A stretch of 31,408 bases of DNA. It comes from Bremia lactucae (taxonomy: Eukaryota > Oomycota > Peronosporomycetes > Peronosporales > Peronosporaceae). Position 1 is the stretch's first letter. Each line of letters opens with the position of its first letter. Below are positions 9,488 through 18,512 of this stretch, piece after piece. Made by a program: the position numbers and the translations under genes. The stretch spans positions 445,674 through 477,081 of the forward strand of contig NC_090618.1 of the NCBI RefSeq assembly GCF_004359215.1, given 5' to 3'. The notes beneath the pieces are model-generated. The model saw nothing but the letters and a program-made list of their open reading frames with translations. It was not told the origin of the DNA and made no database searches.

Positions 9488-9947
9488 TATTTTATCAACG
9501 TTGGGCCCCTTTAAAGCGCAAGAGAGGATAAAACAATAATAATTACCACTGGTAATTTATTGTGCGAGGCTAGCGTTGGATTGTTATACCACGAACTCAT
9601 GGGATCTGCTCTTGCGTTCAGAGAATTTTTTTGTTCTTATAATGACAAACTTATCAGATTTTCAAGATGAAAGTGAATCGATAAACCTTGCGCGGAATGC
9701 TTGTCCGAATGGCCGGTGACTCGAAAAATGGATGGTGCCATCAGTTGTTCGATAGAATTTTAATTTCATTTTAAAGGTAAACATCATACATAAGCACAAG
9801 GACAGCCGTCGCCAGTGTGGAGGCGGCTTACTACGCTACAAGCACCTTTGACAGCCCAATAGACGCCAAGAAAGCATTGAAGCATCTAAAAACTCGATTG
9901 GCGAACTTGACAAAAATGCATCTTATCTAAGGAACTGACTGATGCGT
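9488..9947. other. Intergenic region between the two inhibitor genes
   Basis: It should hold the promoter of the 9113-9487 gene and the 3' end of the 9948-10310 gene. On the minus strand, CTCTCTTGCGCTTTAAA about 40 bases before the ATG loosely resembles an oomycete initiator. I see no further gene or repeat. Confidence 0.4.
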
Positions 9948-10310
9948 CTATGATATGTATTTCATATTAGGAGCCATATCCTCCAGTTCGGCATCCTTGC
10001 AAAACTCCATGTCCGTCACCTGGATCTCTTCGTCTTCCTGAACCTTCATCATGCACTTGCGAAAGTTAAACATACTAAGGTTTGTGTATCTCTTGCCGTT
10101 CGAGCCGCAAACAGGGTTGATTTCACGCGTTAAGTTGCCATAGCACTTCAGCTCTTGGCGATTTTCCTCTACGTCATCATAGTGGACAGTATAGTTGTGA
10201 TTGCCATGCACCGAGGCCATCACTTCGTGCAACTTGTCGCGGTCCAACGCCTCTCCAAGCGCCAAGCTAAAGGCCAAGACTGCGGTCGCGATGATCAAAA
10301 GCTTAGCCAT
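9948..10310 (-). CDS. Secreted Kazal-like serine protease inhibitor, P1 Arg
   Basis: A 120-residue protein with a clear signal peptide (residues 1 to about 21: KLLIIATAVLAFSLALG) and one Kazal-like domain at 56-104. Cysteines at 56, 68, 86 and 104 have exactly the same 12-18-18 spacing as the neighbouring paralogue, and again the positions of Cys2 and Cys4 are empty (Leu60, Ser79). The core NPVCGSNGKRYTN is a textbook Kazal segment. P1 is predicted as Arg62 within TREINPVC, with the conserved acidic P1' residue, so trypsin-like proteases are the likely target. Three N-glycosylation sequons (Asn39, Asn59, Asn77) lie in the mature part, one next to the reactive loop. The tail is acidic. It is divergently arranged with the synthetase gene across 310 bp. 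Family membership is strong; the actual protease target is inference. Confidence 0.88.
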   Translation of the reverse strand: MAKLLIIATAVLAFSLALGEALDRDKLHEVMASVHGNHNYTVHYDDVEENRQELKCYGNLTREINPVCGSNGKRYTNLSMFNFRKCMMKVQEDEEIQVTDMEFCKDAELEDMAPNMKYIS

Positions 10311-10620
10311 TACAGCGTGAAATACGGGAATATAGCTTTTGCACTGAGTACGTGGCCTATGCCACTAAAAATGGCAGCTGGCACTCTCAAATCTGATTCC
10401 ATTTGAACCCTGTCGTGGTATTGTAAAACTCCTCAACTTGAGAGCTATGTTATTAATTGCATGAAGGGCCACAACCCTGATTAATTTGTGATCAAACCGA
10501 ACCACAGCGTGTCATTCCTTTGGTCGAACCCAATTCGTAACCTCGTGTGGCACACGTTGTCCTGTTGTCCTCGTCCCTTTCACAAAGACTGGTCCTTATA
10601 CAAAGATCCCCCTCATAGCA
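10311..10620. promoter_or_regulatory. Divergent promoter region of inhibitor and prolyl-tRNA synthetase genes
   Basis: These 310 bases separate two start codons facing away from each other, so both promoters must lie here. TCATTCC at 10512 and CCCTTTCACAAAG near 10575 resemble parts of the oomycete initiator on the plus strand; neither is a full match. Confidence 0.45.
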
Positions 10621-12744
10621 ATGCTAGTCAAATCAGAGGCCGATGTAGAAGTCGCCGCGGCGCTTGCGTCGCTCACTATCGCATTCGAGAAGCACGAGCA
10701 CCGAGAGCTTCCTACCACGGAGGATGTGATCGCAGAATTAAGCTATCTACCAGGGCTCTCGACCAAGAACCTCGTGTTTAAAGACAAAAAGGAGGGACTT
10801 TTCCTCGTAACTGTCGCCCCGACGACAGTCGTGGACACGAAGAAGCTTGGTGCGCATCTGCATGCAGCTGGTATCGGAGGCCAGAAGTGGAACTTGCGTT
10901 TTGCGTCTGAAGACGTGCTAGCGTCGACGCTCAAGGTGACAAAAGGCTCCGTCTCGCCCCTTTGTGTCATGCACGACGTCAAGTGCGAAGTGCGCCTCGT
11001 GCTGGACAAAGCGCTTCTGGATAGCACGCAGATCAACTGCCATCCGCTACGCAACGACCAGACGTACAGCATTAAAGCGGATGATCTGCTCTCATTTGTG
11101 AAACATTATAATCACGAGCCTATTGTCGTGGATTTTGCCGCTCACTTGGACGAACCTGTTGCTTCAAGTGCAAAGACGCCCAAAGAAAAACACGAAGAGA
11201 AAAAGAAAACAGTAGACCAAAAAGCAAATGAAGGCATGTCCGCTACGAAGGAGGAAAACTTTGCCGACTGGTACACCGAAGCAATTACCAAGTCGGGCAT
11301 GATTGACTACTACGATGTATCTGGCTGCTACATTCTACGTCCGTACTCGTACGAGATCTGGGAGCGTGTGCAGCAGTTCTTAGACCGCAATCTTAAAGCC
11401 ATTGGCGTGAAAAACTGCTACTTTCCCATGTTTGTCACGAAGGAAAAACTCGAGCGAGAAAAGGACCATTTGGAAGGATTTGCGCCCGAAGTGGCGTGGG
11501 TGACCAAATCAGGTAATTCCGACTTGAAAGACCCAATTGCCATTCGCCCTACGAGCGAGACAATTATGTACCCCGCGTTTAAAAATTGGATTCGCAGCCA
11601 TCGCGATTTGCCTCTGAAACTTAATCAATGGAACAACGTGGTGCGGTGGGAATTTAAAAACCCAACGCCATTTCTTCGTACGCGCGAGTTTTTGTGGCAA
11701 GAGGGCCATACGGCCCACGCTTCGAAAGAAGAAGCCGATGAAGAAGTGCGTACGGTTTTAAACTTTTATGCGGCGTGTTATGAAGAGCTCTTGGCGGTTC
11801 CTATGATTAAAGGAGTGAAGACGGAGAAGGAAAAATTTGCCGGTGCAGACTACACGACGACGATCGAGGGCTTTATTCCGTCAACGGGTCGTGGAATTCA
11901 GGCTGCCACGTCGCACATGCTTGGCCAGAATTTTGGCAAAATGTTTGGTATTTCTGCCGAGTACGAGGATGGCAAGAAACTGATTCCGTGGCAAAATTCC
12001 TGGGGATTCACCACTCGTTCGCTTGGTGTGATGATTATGGTGCACGGTGATGACAAGGGATTGGTTTTACCACCACGTGTAGCCCCGACGCAGGTTATTG
12101 TCGTGCCCATACCATATCAGAACCAGCACGAAGCGGAGGAAATGTTTGCGCGGGCTGATGAAATTGTCGCCAAGTTGTCGGAAGCGGGTGTACGGATTGA
12201 GGCAGACAAGCGTCGCGTGTATACTCCCGGCTGGAAGTACAATTACTGGGAACTTAAAGGCGTTCCACTTCGATTTGAGCTAGGACCCAAAGATATTGCC
12301 AAGAAACAAGTGCGCGTCGTGCGTCGTGACAATGGGTCGAAAGAGGACATTCCGGAGGCTGAGCTTACGACTCGCATTCCAGCGCTTTTGGAAGAGATTC
12401 AAAAAGAGATGCTTAAGCGAGCTGCTGCGCTGCGTGACAGCCATATTCGTGAGGTGACGGAGTGGAAGGATTTCGTGCCTTGTTTGCAAGAAGGATGCAT
12501 GGCTTTGACCCCATTTTGCAACGAAACGGAGTGGGAAGAGACTGTCAAGACTAAATCTCGTGAGGAATCGCTGGATTTGATGGGCCTAGAGGAAGAGGCT
12601 GAGAACACAGCCACTAGTGCTGCTGCGAAGACGCTATGCATCCCGTTCAAGAAGAATGAGGAAAACCCCGTGACTGCTGACACCAAGTGCTTCATTAGTG
12701 GCAAACCGGCAAAGGTTTGGGTGCTTTGGGGTCGCAGCTACTAA
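10621..12744 (+). CDS. Prolyl-tRNA synthetase with N-terminal editing-like domain
   Basis: A 707-residue enzyme that joins proline to tRNA-Pro for cytosolic translation. Residues 1 to about 180 look like a YbaK/ProX editing domain, which in relatives removes alanine from mischarged tRNA-Pro. A Lys/Glu-rich linker (about 183-210) follows, then the class II catalytic core from residue 212 (ENFADWY). Motif 2 is at about 337-365 (VVRWEFKN, then FLRTREFLWQEGH); the AATSHMLGQNF segment is near 427; motif 3 lies near 460 (SWGFTTRS). An anticodon-binding domain follows, then the C-terminal zinc domain with paired cysteines (CLQEGC, later TLC and TKC) ending in WGRSY, as in eukaryotic/archaeal-type enzymes. 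An editing-like N-terminus fused to this type is known from Plasmodium. The frame is intact and intronless. An AATAATAAAG stretch 40 bases downstream could serve in 3' processing. Confidence 0.95.
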   Translation: MLVKSEADVEVAAALASLTIAFEKHEHRELPTTEDVIAELSYLPGLSTKNLVFKDKKEGLFLVTVAPTTVVDTKKLGAHLHAAGIGGQKWNLRFASEDVLASTLKVTKGSVSPLCVMHDVKCEVRLVLDKALLDSTQINCHPLRNDQTYSIKADDLLSFVKHYNHEPIVVDFAAHLDEPVASSAKTPKEKHEEKKKTVDQKANEGMSATKEENFADWYTEAITKSGMIDYYDVSGCYILRPYSYEIWERVQQFLDRNLKAIGVKNCYFPMFVTKEKLEREKDHLEGFAPEVAWVTKSGNSDLKDPIAIRPTSETIMYPAFKNWIRSHRDLPLKLNQWNNVVRWEFKNPTPFLRTREFLWQEGHTAHASKEEADEEVRTVLNFYAACYEELLAVPMIKGVKTEKEKFAGADYTTTIEGFIPSTGRGIQAATSHMLGQNFGKMFGISAEYEDGKKLIPWQNSWGFTTRSLGVMIMVHGDDKGLVLPPRVAPTQVIVVPIPYQNQHEAEEMFARADEIVAKLSEAGVRIEADKRRVYTPGWKYNYWELKGVPLRFELGPKDIAKKQVRVVRRDNGSKEDIPEAELTTRIPALLEEIQKEMLKRAAALRDSHIREVTEWKDFVPCLQEGCMALTPFCNETEWEETVKTKSREESLDLMGLEEEAENTATSAAAKTLCIPFKKNEENPVTADTKCFISGKPAKVWVLWGRSY

Positions 12745-12990
12745 ATGAGAGGAAGTTGACACGCAATGATCCTATTTCTGAATAATAAAGAGGCGGTAAT
12801 GTTGCGTTGCCAATTCATTTTTCTTGCATCGCGTGATCACCGTTTTTCGTTACTTTTTCTGATATTTTTCCAATTTCTACTTTTGCCACAAAATATAATA
12901 ATTTAACCCAATAGCATCACCTTACAAGTTTGATAGCTCACGTCTTTTTGTACGTGAATTTTTTGCTTTTGCAATCTTTATCAGATTCTA

Positions 12991-13004
12991 TCATTTCAGA
13001 AATT
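12991..13004 (+). promoter_or_regulatory. Oomycete-type initiator of the acyl-CoA dehydrogenase gene
   Basis: TCATTTCAGAAATT agrees with the oomycete initiator consensus TCAYTYYNCAWTTT at 12 of 14 positions by my comparison with the remembered consensus. It ends seven bases before the ATG at 13012, which implies a very short leader and supports that start codon. Confidence 0.5.
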
Positions 13005-13011
13005 GCTCGAT

Positions 13012-14274
13012 ATGATGCAAGCGACATCTCTTCGCCAGGCCGCACGATTGCTGCGCCTTCCAAGCACGCGTACGTTTGCGCTTGCTCAGCACGTGGATGA
13101 TTCGAAATTCTCGGCCTTCTCATTCAAGTTGTCGGACGATCAGCGCGAATTTCAGCAGCTGGCCCGCAAGTTTGCACGCGAGGAGATGATTCCAAAGGAG
13201 AAACACTACGACCAGACCATGGAGTACCCGCACGAAATCTTTAAAAAAGCGTGGGAGCTCGGCCTGACGAACTCGCACGTACCAGAAAAATTTGGTGGTC
13301 TCGGTCTAGGGACGCTAGATGGCTGCATCATTGGCGAGGAGCTGGCGTACGGATGCACGGGCATGGCCACTGCTATGGAAGCCAACGGTCTTGCTACCGC
13401 TCCGCTTTTGGTGGCCGGTTCGGACGAACAGAACGGGAAATATCTTAGCCGACTTGTTGAGGAACCCGTGCAAGCTGCTTATTGTGTCACGGAGCCTGGT
13501 GCCGGCTCAGACGTGGCCGGTGCCAAGACGACAGCTGTCAAGAAAGGAGACAAGTGGGTCTTGAACGGCTCGAAAATGTGGATCACCAATGGAAGCGTGG
13601 CCAAATGGTTCTTTGTGCTTGCTAAGACGGACCCAAACGCTCCTGCGGGATCGGCTTTTACGGGCTTTATTGTCGACGCCGATACGCCTGGCATTACTGT
13701 TGGGCGTAAAGAAATCAACATTGGTCAACGGTGCTCGGATACTCGAGGAATTTCTTTTGAAGACGTACTAGTGCCGGATGAGAACGTGTTGGGGGACCCT
13801 GGCTATGGCTTTAAAATTGCCATGCAAGCCTTTGATATCACGCGTCCTCCTGTAGCCGTTGGTGCCGTTGGCCTGGCCCGTCGCGCTTTTGATGAAGCTC
13901 GCAAGTACGCTCTTGAGCGCAAGACAATGGGCCAACCCATTGCAACGCACCAGGCTATTCAATTTATGCTGGCTGATATGGCCACGGGCATCGAAGCTGG
14001 CCGCCTGTTGACGTACAAGGCTGCGTACGAGATCGACTGTGGCCGCAAGAATACTATATATGCATCCATGGCCAAGCGCTTTGCGGGTGACCATGCTAAT
14101 CAGGTTGCGACGGATGCCGTGCAGATTTTTGGTGGTGCTGGATTTAACACGGAATATCCAGTTGAAAAGCTTTTCCGTGATGCAAAAATTTACCAAATTT
14201 ACGAAGGTACGTCTCAAATTCAGCGCATGATTATTGCCAAGGAAATGTTTTCGCGTCAGAATATGGATCCGTGA
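13012..14274 (+). CDS. ACADM: Medium-chain acyl-CoA dehydrogenase, mitochondrial
   Basis: A 420-residue FAD enzyme that makes the first double bond in medium-chain acyl-CoA during mitochondrial beta-oxidation and passes electrons to ETF. The start is the ATG at 13012 (a second follows at once); the in-frame TTG at 13003 lies in the initiator region. Residues 1 to about 30 are rich in Arg, Ala and Leu without acids, a mitochondrial presequence. Acyl-CoA dehydrogenase signature 1 ([12 protein letters not shown]) is at about 156-168 and signature 2 ([20 protein letters not shown]) at 371-390. The catalytic base is Glu398 in [12 protein letters not shown], the position typical of medium- and short-chain enzymes. 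[13 protein letters not shown] and [12 protein letters not shown] segments closely resemble animal MCAD. Length matches the family. No introns. The stop codon lies one base before an assembly gap. Confidence 0.93.
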   Translation: MMQATSLRQAARLLRLPSTRTFALAQHVDDSKFSAFSFKLSDDQREFQQLARKFAREEMIPKEKHYDQTMEYPHEIFKKAWELGLTNSHVPEKFGGLGLGTLDGCIIGEELAYGCTGMATAMEANGLATAPLLVAGSDEQNGKYLSRLVEEPVQAAYCVTEPGAGSDVAGAKTTAVKKGDKWVLNGSKMWITNGSVAKWFFVLAKTDPNAPAGSAFTGFIVDADTPGITVGRKEINIGQRCSDTRGISFEDVLVPDENVLGDPGYGFKIAMQAFDITRPPVAVGAVGLARRAFDEARKYALERKTMGQPIATHQAIQFMLADMATGIEAGRLLTYKAAYEIDCGRKNTIYASMAKRFAGDHANQVATDAVQIFGGAGFNTEYPVEKLFRDAKIYQIYEGTSQIQRMIIAKEMFSRQNMDP

Positions 14275-14275
14275 G

Positions 14276-14375
14276 NNNNNNNNNNNNNNNNNNNNNNNNN
14301 NNNNNNNNNNNNNNNNNNNNNNNNNNNNNNNNNNNNNNNNNNNNNNNNNNNNNNNNNNNNNNNNNNNNNNNNNNN
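14276..14375. other. Assembly gap, 100 N
   Basis: Exactly 100 N, the usual placeholder for a gap of unknown length. It removes the 3' flank of the dehydrogenase gene and the outer end of the left LTR of element B, so distance and even linkage across it depend on scaffolding. Confidence 0.98.
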
Positions 14376-14411
14376 TTTTTGAAATTCTTTTCAAAACCAA
14401 TTTGAATCGAT

Positions 14412-14794
14412 TGCGAGTGTGTCTCACGTCACTTCACGTACACTAACTAGTACGTGCAGAAGAAGTATTCTCTTTAAAATACTTGCTTTAAAGAGGGTTA
14501 AATGAAAAGAGTATTAATATAATTAAGTCCTTCCTGTCTATCTACTTAATACTAACATAATCATAAAGTAATACAAAACATGTACTTAAAGTCTTATCTG
14601 TCTTTCTCTTTGCGCGCGTCCAGCGCTGACTGGGCCGCGGAGAAAGTGGATATAATGGCCTATATCAACAAATGGATAAGCTTTTAGAATATTACCATGC
14701 AAAGTAATATTCTTCAGATATTATCTAGTTTTAGATAATATATTAATTAACAACCTTTGAATGTTAATTTTCTGTAACGATACACCCCGTTACA
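14412..14794 (-). repeat. Element B 3' LTR, truncated by the gap
   Basis: It matches the inner 380 bp of the family LTR up to the CCCCGTTACA end at 14794. The first part, including the TGTAACGGGG end, is missing; bases 14376-14410 do not match the LTR. Confidence 0.85.
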
Positions 14795-14806
14795 TCACCC
14801 CTCCTT
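14795..14806 (-). promoter_or_regulatory. Element B polypurine tract
   Basis: The minus strand reads AAGGAGGGGTGA directly before the 3' LTR, identical to element A. Confidence 0.7.
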
Positions 14807-14911
14807 TAAACGACAATTACTCTGACTGTCATCGGATAGCGTGGTCACTATAAGACCGCTTTATTAAAAACGATGTTGACTGGTCAGATTTATTATTTTT
14901 AATTTTATCGC

Positions 14912-15786
14912 ATGGTTAACAAGTCCATGCGCTATGCGAATAGTGCGGCGCCTTCGGTTGCGGTTCATGCAGCCGCGGGCGACGTATTATTGTCTCTTGC
15001 GGCAGACGTTCCGTCTGCCGTAGTGTCATTTTCTCTCGCAACTTTAAAGGTTGCGGGTGCACGTGGTGATACACCAAGTGAATGCGACCCCTCTTTGAAA
15101 GTCGACTACGAATGCGAGTCGGACGAAATGGCCAACTTGGGGAGAACAGAACAGTCGCCTGATCATCGTCAGGCGGCTGACAATGATCCTTCGAATGAGG
15201 GGGCTCATTCGAGTAGACGTGCTGGTAGCATTCGCTACAGCATGTTCGGTTCCGACGATGAGGATGAATACTCTTCGCCAGCACCGTCTCCCGTGCAGTC
15301 ACCCGCACATATTTCTATGCGTGGTGATTCCGATGGCGTAAGCCATCGTAATAAAAGTTCTTGTGGTACCCCTGCTGTAGTGGGTACCACTCAGGGGATC
15401 GTAGACACTAAAATGTCTCGTCTTGCCCCTGAGAACAAGCTGTGGCTTTTGCCCGAGCAGCTAATTAATAGCTTGTCTGGAGAGACTTCTCCTCACAAAA
15501 ATATTCTTTATTTATTGCGACAAAGCTACGTGGCCTTGATCCCAGCGCGAAAACCTTTCGCGCTGAGGAAGATTTTTATCTCGATGCTTTTCTTAAGTAT
15601 CGATGGCTTAGTGGCAACAATAATCGAGATAAAGTCTCGCTTATGCAAGCCTGGAGTGCTTTCATTCGCAATGTCAAAGACATTGGACGCGAAGCCTGGC
15701 TTCAAAGACTTCACGCGATTCGCGTAAAGTTTAAGAAACGAACTCCAAATGATGCAAGGTATAAAATTGCATCGGTTGTCACGTGA
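14912..15786 (+). pseudogene. Conserved antisense ORF of element B, one frameshift
   Basis: The best copy of the ORF opposite to gag-pol: it opens 118 bp inside the 3' LTR and stays open for 271 codons. The N-terminus (MVNKSMRYANSAAPS) and an Ala/Ser-rich segment match element A. An acidic Ser/Pro region follows (SDDEDEYSSPAPSP at about residue 114), then LINSLSGE. Near 15505 B has one base fewer than A, which throws it out of frame. The A-like frame then runs to a stop at 15784-15786 and includes TKLRGLDPSAKTFRAEEDFY, AWSAFIRNVKDI and REAWLQRL. In the first 57 codons about half of the A/B differences are synonymous, more than the roughly one quarter expected without selection. I see no signal peptide, membrane segment or known domain; function unknown. 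The LTR beside it, or a promoter within the 118-bp leader, could drive it. Confidence 0.6.
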
Positions 15787-16105
15787 GGCTGGGCTTCCAT
15801 GCCTCACGTAGGGTGATCCGTGTCCATGTTGTGTTGACAACTCGAAGAGGATTAAAAGGGATGTCTATTCCCTTTCTTCGCCCTGGGAAGGGCTCGCATC
15901 CCTATTGAGATGCGTGACGCGATTGACGTTTTGCAATCTATTTACAGGCGCCAGGGGCGCGTGTTTTCCGATGGACCATCTGAACCATCGGATGGGTCTC
16001 GTCATACTGACGGACGAGGCCCTCTACGTCAACAATCAGCTGGGAACGAGGCTCCCAGCTGTCATGTGAAGGTGGATAACCGCGCCAGCGAACAAGATAA
16101 CTCAT

Positions 16106-16145
16106 TGCTGCCCCTTCACGTCACGTGCTGCCCCTTCACGTCACG
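16106..16145. repeat. 20-bp tandem duplication in the chromodomain of element B
   Basis: TGCTGCCCCTTCACGTCACG occurs twice head to tail. Element A has one related copy. Twenty is not a multiple of three, so the chromodomain frame breaks between DVKGQ and YLVRWRGY. Confidence 0.9.
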
Positions 16146-16186
16146 ACGTTTCCTTATGAAACGTTGACCACCGTGGGAATCCACCA

Positions 16187-16504
16187 ATGGTTGTGGCGGA
16201 GGGGGAAAAATTAGGTCCGACCTATGTGTCGGGTCTAGAGTCGAAGACCGACAAACTCGATCGCTTCCTCCGTGATGTGAAGAAAGTACTGGATCACGAG
16301 CGCGGTAAGCGTCGCTCGTTAGAGCAGACGGGGCAGGCTCATCAAATGGAACGGTTGGAAGACCGTTCGAAGCGTGCGTACTCAATGTTGGAGTACGAAC
16401 GGGATTATCACGCTCTTCGTGATGAGCTGTCATCAGCTCATTGCGGTTTTGAGGATCTTCGGACCCGACATGAGAATCTTCTTCGTGACCACAAGAATCT
16501 TTAA
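16187..16504 (+). other. Open frame with coiled-coil character, antisense to the integrase-chromodomain linker
   Basis: A 105-codon plus-strand frame with Leu and charged residues in near-heptad spacing (LESKTDKLDRFLRDVKKVLDH and on to DELSS, then LRDHKNL). Element A has the same frame at about 3742-4053, broken by one stop near 3925. The minus strand here is also open and encodes the Ser/Pro/Thr-rich linker of pol, so either this is overlapping coding or one strand is a shadow. A/B differences counted by hand fall 16, 15 and 17 on the three codon positions, which supports neither frame. Confidence 0.25.
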
Positions 16505-18260
16505 GCGATTCTGGAAAAGGGTGGTCAGATTCGGCCTCGAAAGAACCGCATACTGATGGTACGGGCGAAGTCGACCGACCTAAAATGTAGGATGCGTTCG
16601 CATCCTACGTGACAATTCTATTGTGTACGCATTGCCTCTGCGATGCAGTACACGAAATCACCCAATAAACTTGGGTGGTATTTTATTGCTACTCACATTA
16701 GTGACTACACGCTTAGGTAAGTTTACCGTTGAGATTAGTACTAGGTAATTAATTTGAATTGAAAGAACTTTTGCTCTTCCATGTTTGTCTGCGTTCCGTT
16801 TCTGACGGTCTACTGCGTTAGCAATGAAATCTGTTCGAAACGGATTACTGATTCTCGAGTTAGCAGGAATTCCTCTGCTGACTCATTTGTTTTGTCTTTA
16901 ACAGTGCGCTTGTGCGCACTGCCATGAGATTTTTCTCATCTTCGATGTCGATTGCTTCGACATCGACATCGTTTCGTTGTTAACTTCGACGCGTGATGAG
17001 CATGTGGATACGATTGGACGTAACCTCGAAGTTTCTCTTCGAGCACCCGATTTACGCGTTCCGTCTGACCATCTGCCTCTGGTTGATCAGAAGTTGATAT
17101 AATTAGCAGTGTTCCGAGAGATCGGAACGCGGATTGCCAAAACTCCGCCGTAAACCGTGGATCTTTATCCGAGACCAGTTTATAGGGTAACCCGTGGAGT
17201 TTGAATACCGTGTCGATAAAGACACGGGCACAGCCCAGAGTCGTGATCAACTCTGGTACCGCAGCTAAGATGTATCATCTTGCTAAATCTGCCTACAAAA
17301 ACAAAGATTCCATTGTTTTTATGGTCGTCTTCGGGGAATCCGAAGACGAAGTCCATAGATACGGACTGCCAACACTCTGCCGGAAGTGGTAGAGGTTGAA
17401 AAGGTGCACGGGATAAAGGGCTAGGCTTCACCCGTTAACATACCTTGCAAGCATGAACGTACTTGCGCACGAACTGATACTGGCGGGGCCAGTAAAAGTC
17501 GCGACTAACTGTGAGGTAAGTCTTCGCACGTCCACGATGTCCACTTGTTGGAGCATCGTGACACTCATACATGATGCGCAAGCGCAAATCATTGTGAGTC
17601 GGGACGACGACACGTGGAGTGTCGCCGGTAACGGCTGTGTAATACAATAAGCCGTTACGTGTTGTGTATCGATCGGATGACGATCGATATAAAGCCGGTA
17701 GATCTTTAAAAAAATTATCGGATGGATTCATTAAATGATCCATCAGACAAAGAAGGTCCTTATCTTCTTTATAGGCTTTCTTTATTTCATGAACGAAGGT
17801 TGATGATGGAACACTCGTAGTGAGTGTTGCAACAGTAAGATCACTTTCACTGTTGGGGTGCACAGCTGACGAATTCGGGTCGGCGTGATAACGCATCAGC
17901 AATGACATTTAGTCGTCCTGGTATATATTCGACGGAGAAGTTATACTCCGCGAAGAAGGATTGCCACCTTGCCATTCTTTGCGAGAGGTGTGGGCTATTG
18001 ACGGCCGTGCGTAATGACGCATGGTCCGTATATACGATGAACGGTCTATCTCCTAGGAGGTTGACCCTAAATTTAGCCAAGGCATATTTCATGGCAAGGA
18101 GTTCCTTGTAATGCACTGAGTAATTGCGTTCAGCTGGTTGCAGCTGACGCGATTGGTAACAGACGACGCGCTCCGCGCCGTCTGTATCGTATTGCATTAA
18201 CGCACAGCCGATTGCGAAATCGCTGGCGCCACAGACCACATGAAATGGTCCGTCTTGATC

Positions 18261-18302
18261 TGCAATCGCCAAGATGGGCGATTGCATCAAGCTTAGCTTG
18301 AT
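18261..18302. repeat. Two adjacent hairpins in the RNase H coding region of element B
   Basis: 18261-18286: arms TGCAATCGCC and GGCGATTGCA, 6-nt loop. 18286-18302: ATCAAGCT and AGCTTGAT, 1-nt loop. The two share one base, an example of the head-to-tail hairpin packing in this family. Confidence 0.9.
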
Positions 18303-18512
18303 ACCTTTAAACGAACGCTGGCAATCAGCGTTACATAACCATTTCTCGTCTTTTTTCAAGAGACGGGAGAGATGAACTGTTATCTCGGCATAATTGCGGG
18401 AGTACTTGTGCAGATACGCCACTAAACCTTGGACTTTCTAAGTCCCTAGACATCGCCAGTCGGTAATTACCTTGATGTTTTCGAAATTAGGGCGCGCGCC
18501 GTGTTTACCGAC

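Larger units (their letters stand above)
15938..17910 (-). pseudogene. Element B pol, integrase to chromodomain
   Basis: The integrase zinc finger is at about 17600-17435 (HDAPTSGH, later CKVC). The core keeps all three acidic residues: Asp in SMDFVF near 17358, Asp in SDKDPRF near 17170 and Glu in GQTERV, with exactly 35 residues between the last two (D-D-35-E). It is split by a frameshift near 17240 and a deletion near 17003. A linker leads to a chromodomain at about 16180-15980 (YLVRWRGYPPSHDSW) that would be intact but for a 20-bp tandem duplication at 16106-16145. The frame ends at a stop at 15938-15940. Confidence 0.85.

Noticed and set aside
10743..11072. Long minus-strand ORFs inside the prolyl-tRNA synthetase and acyl-CoA dehydrogenase genes
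   Set aside because: They are shadows of strongly supported plus-strand genes with clear domains.
13003..13011. In-frame TTG upstream of the dehydrogenase ATG as an alternative start
   Set aside because: Nuclear eukaryotic genes rarely start at TTG; the ATG at 13012 follows an initiator-like element and gives a normal presequence.
15910..16167. An 85-codon plus-strand ORF with a counterpart in A near 3440-3565 (MRDA, GRVFSDGPS)
   Set aside because: It is exactly antisense to the conserved chromodomain end of pol, so its conservation is explained by the minus strand.
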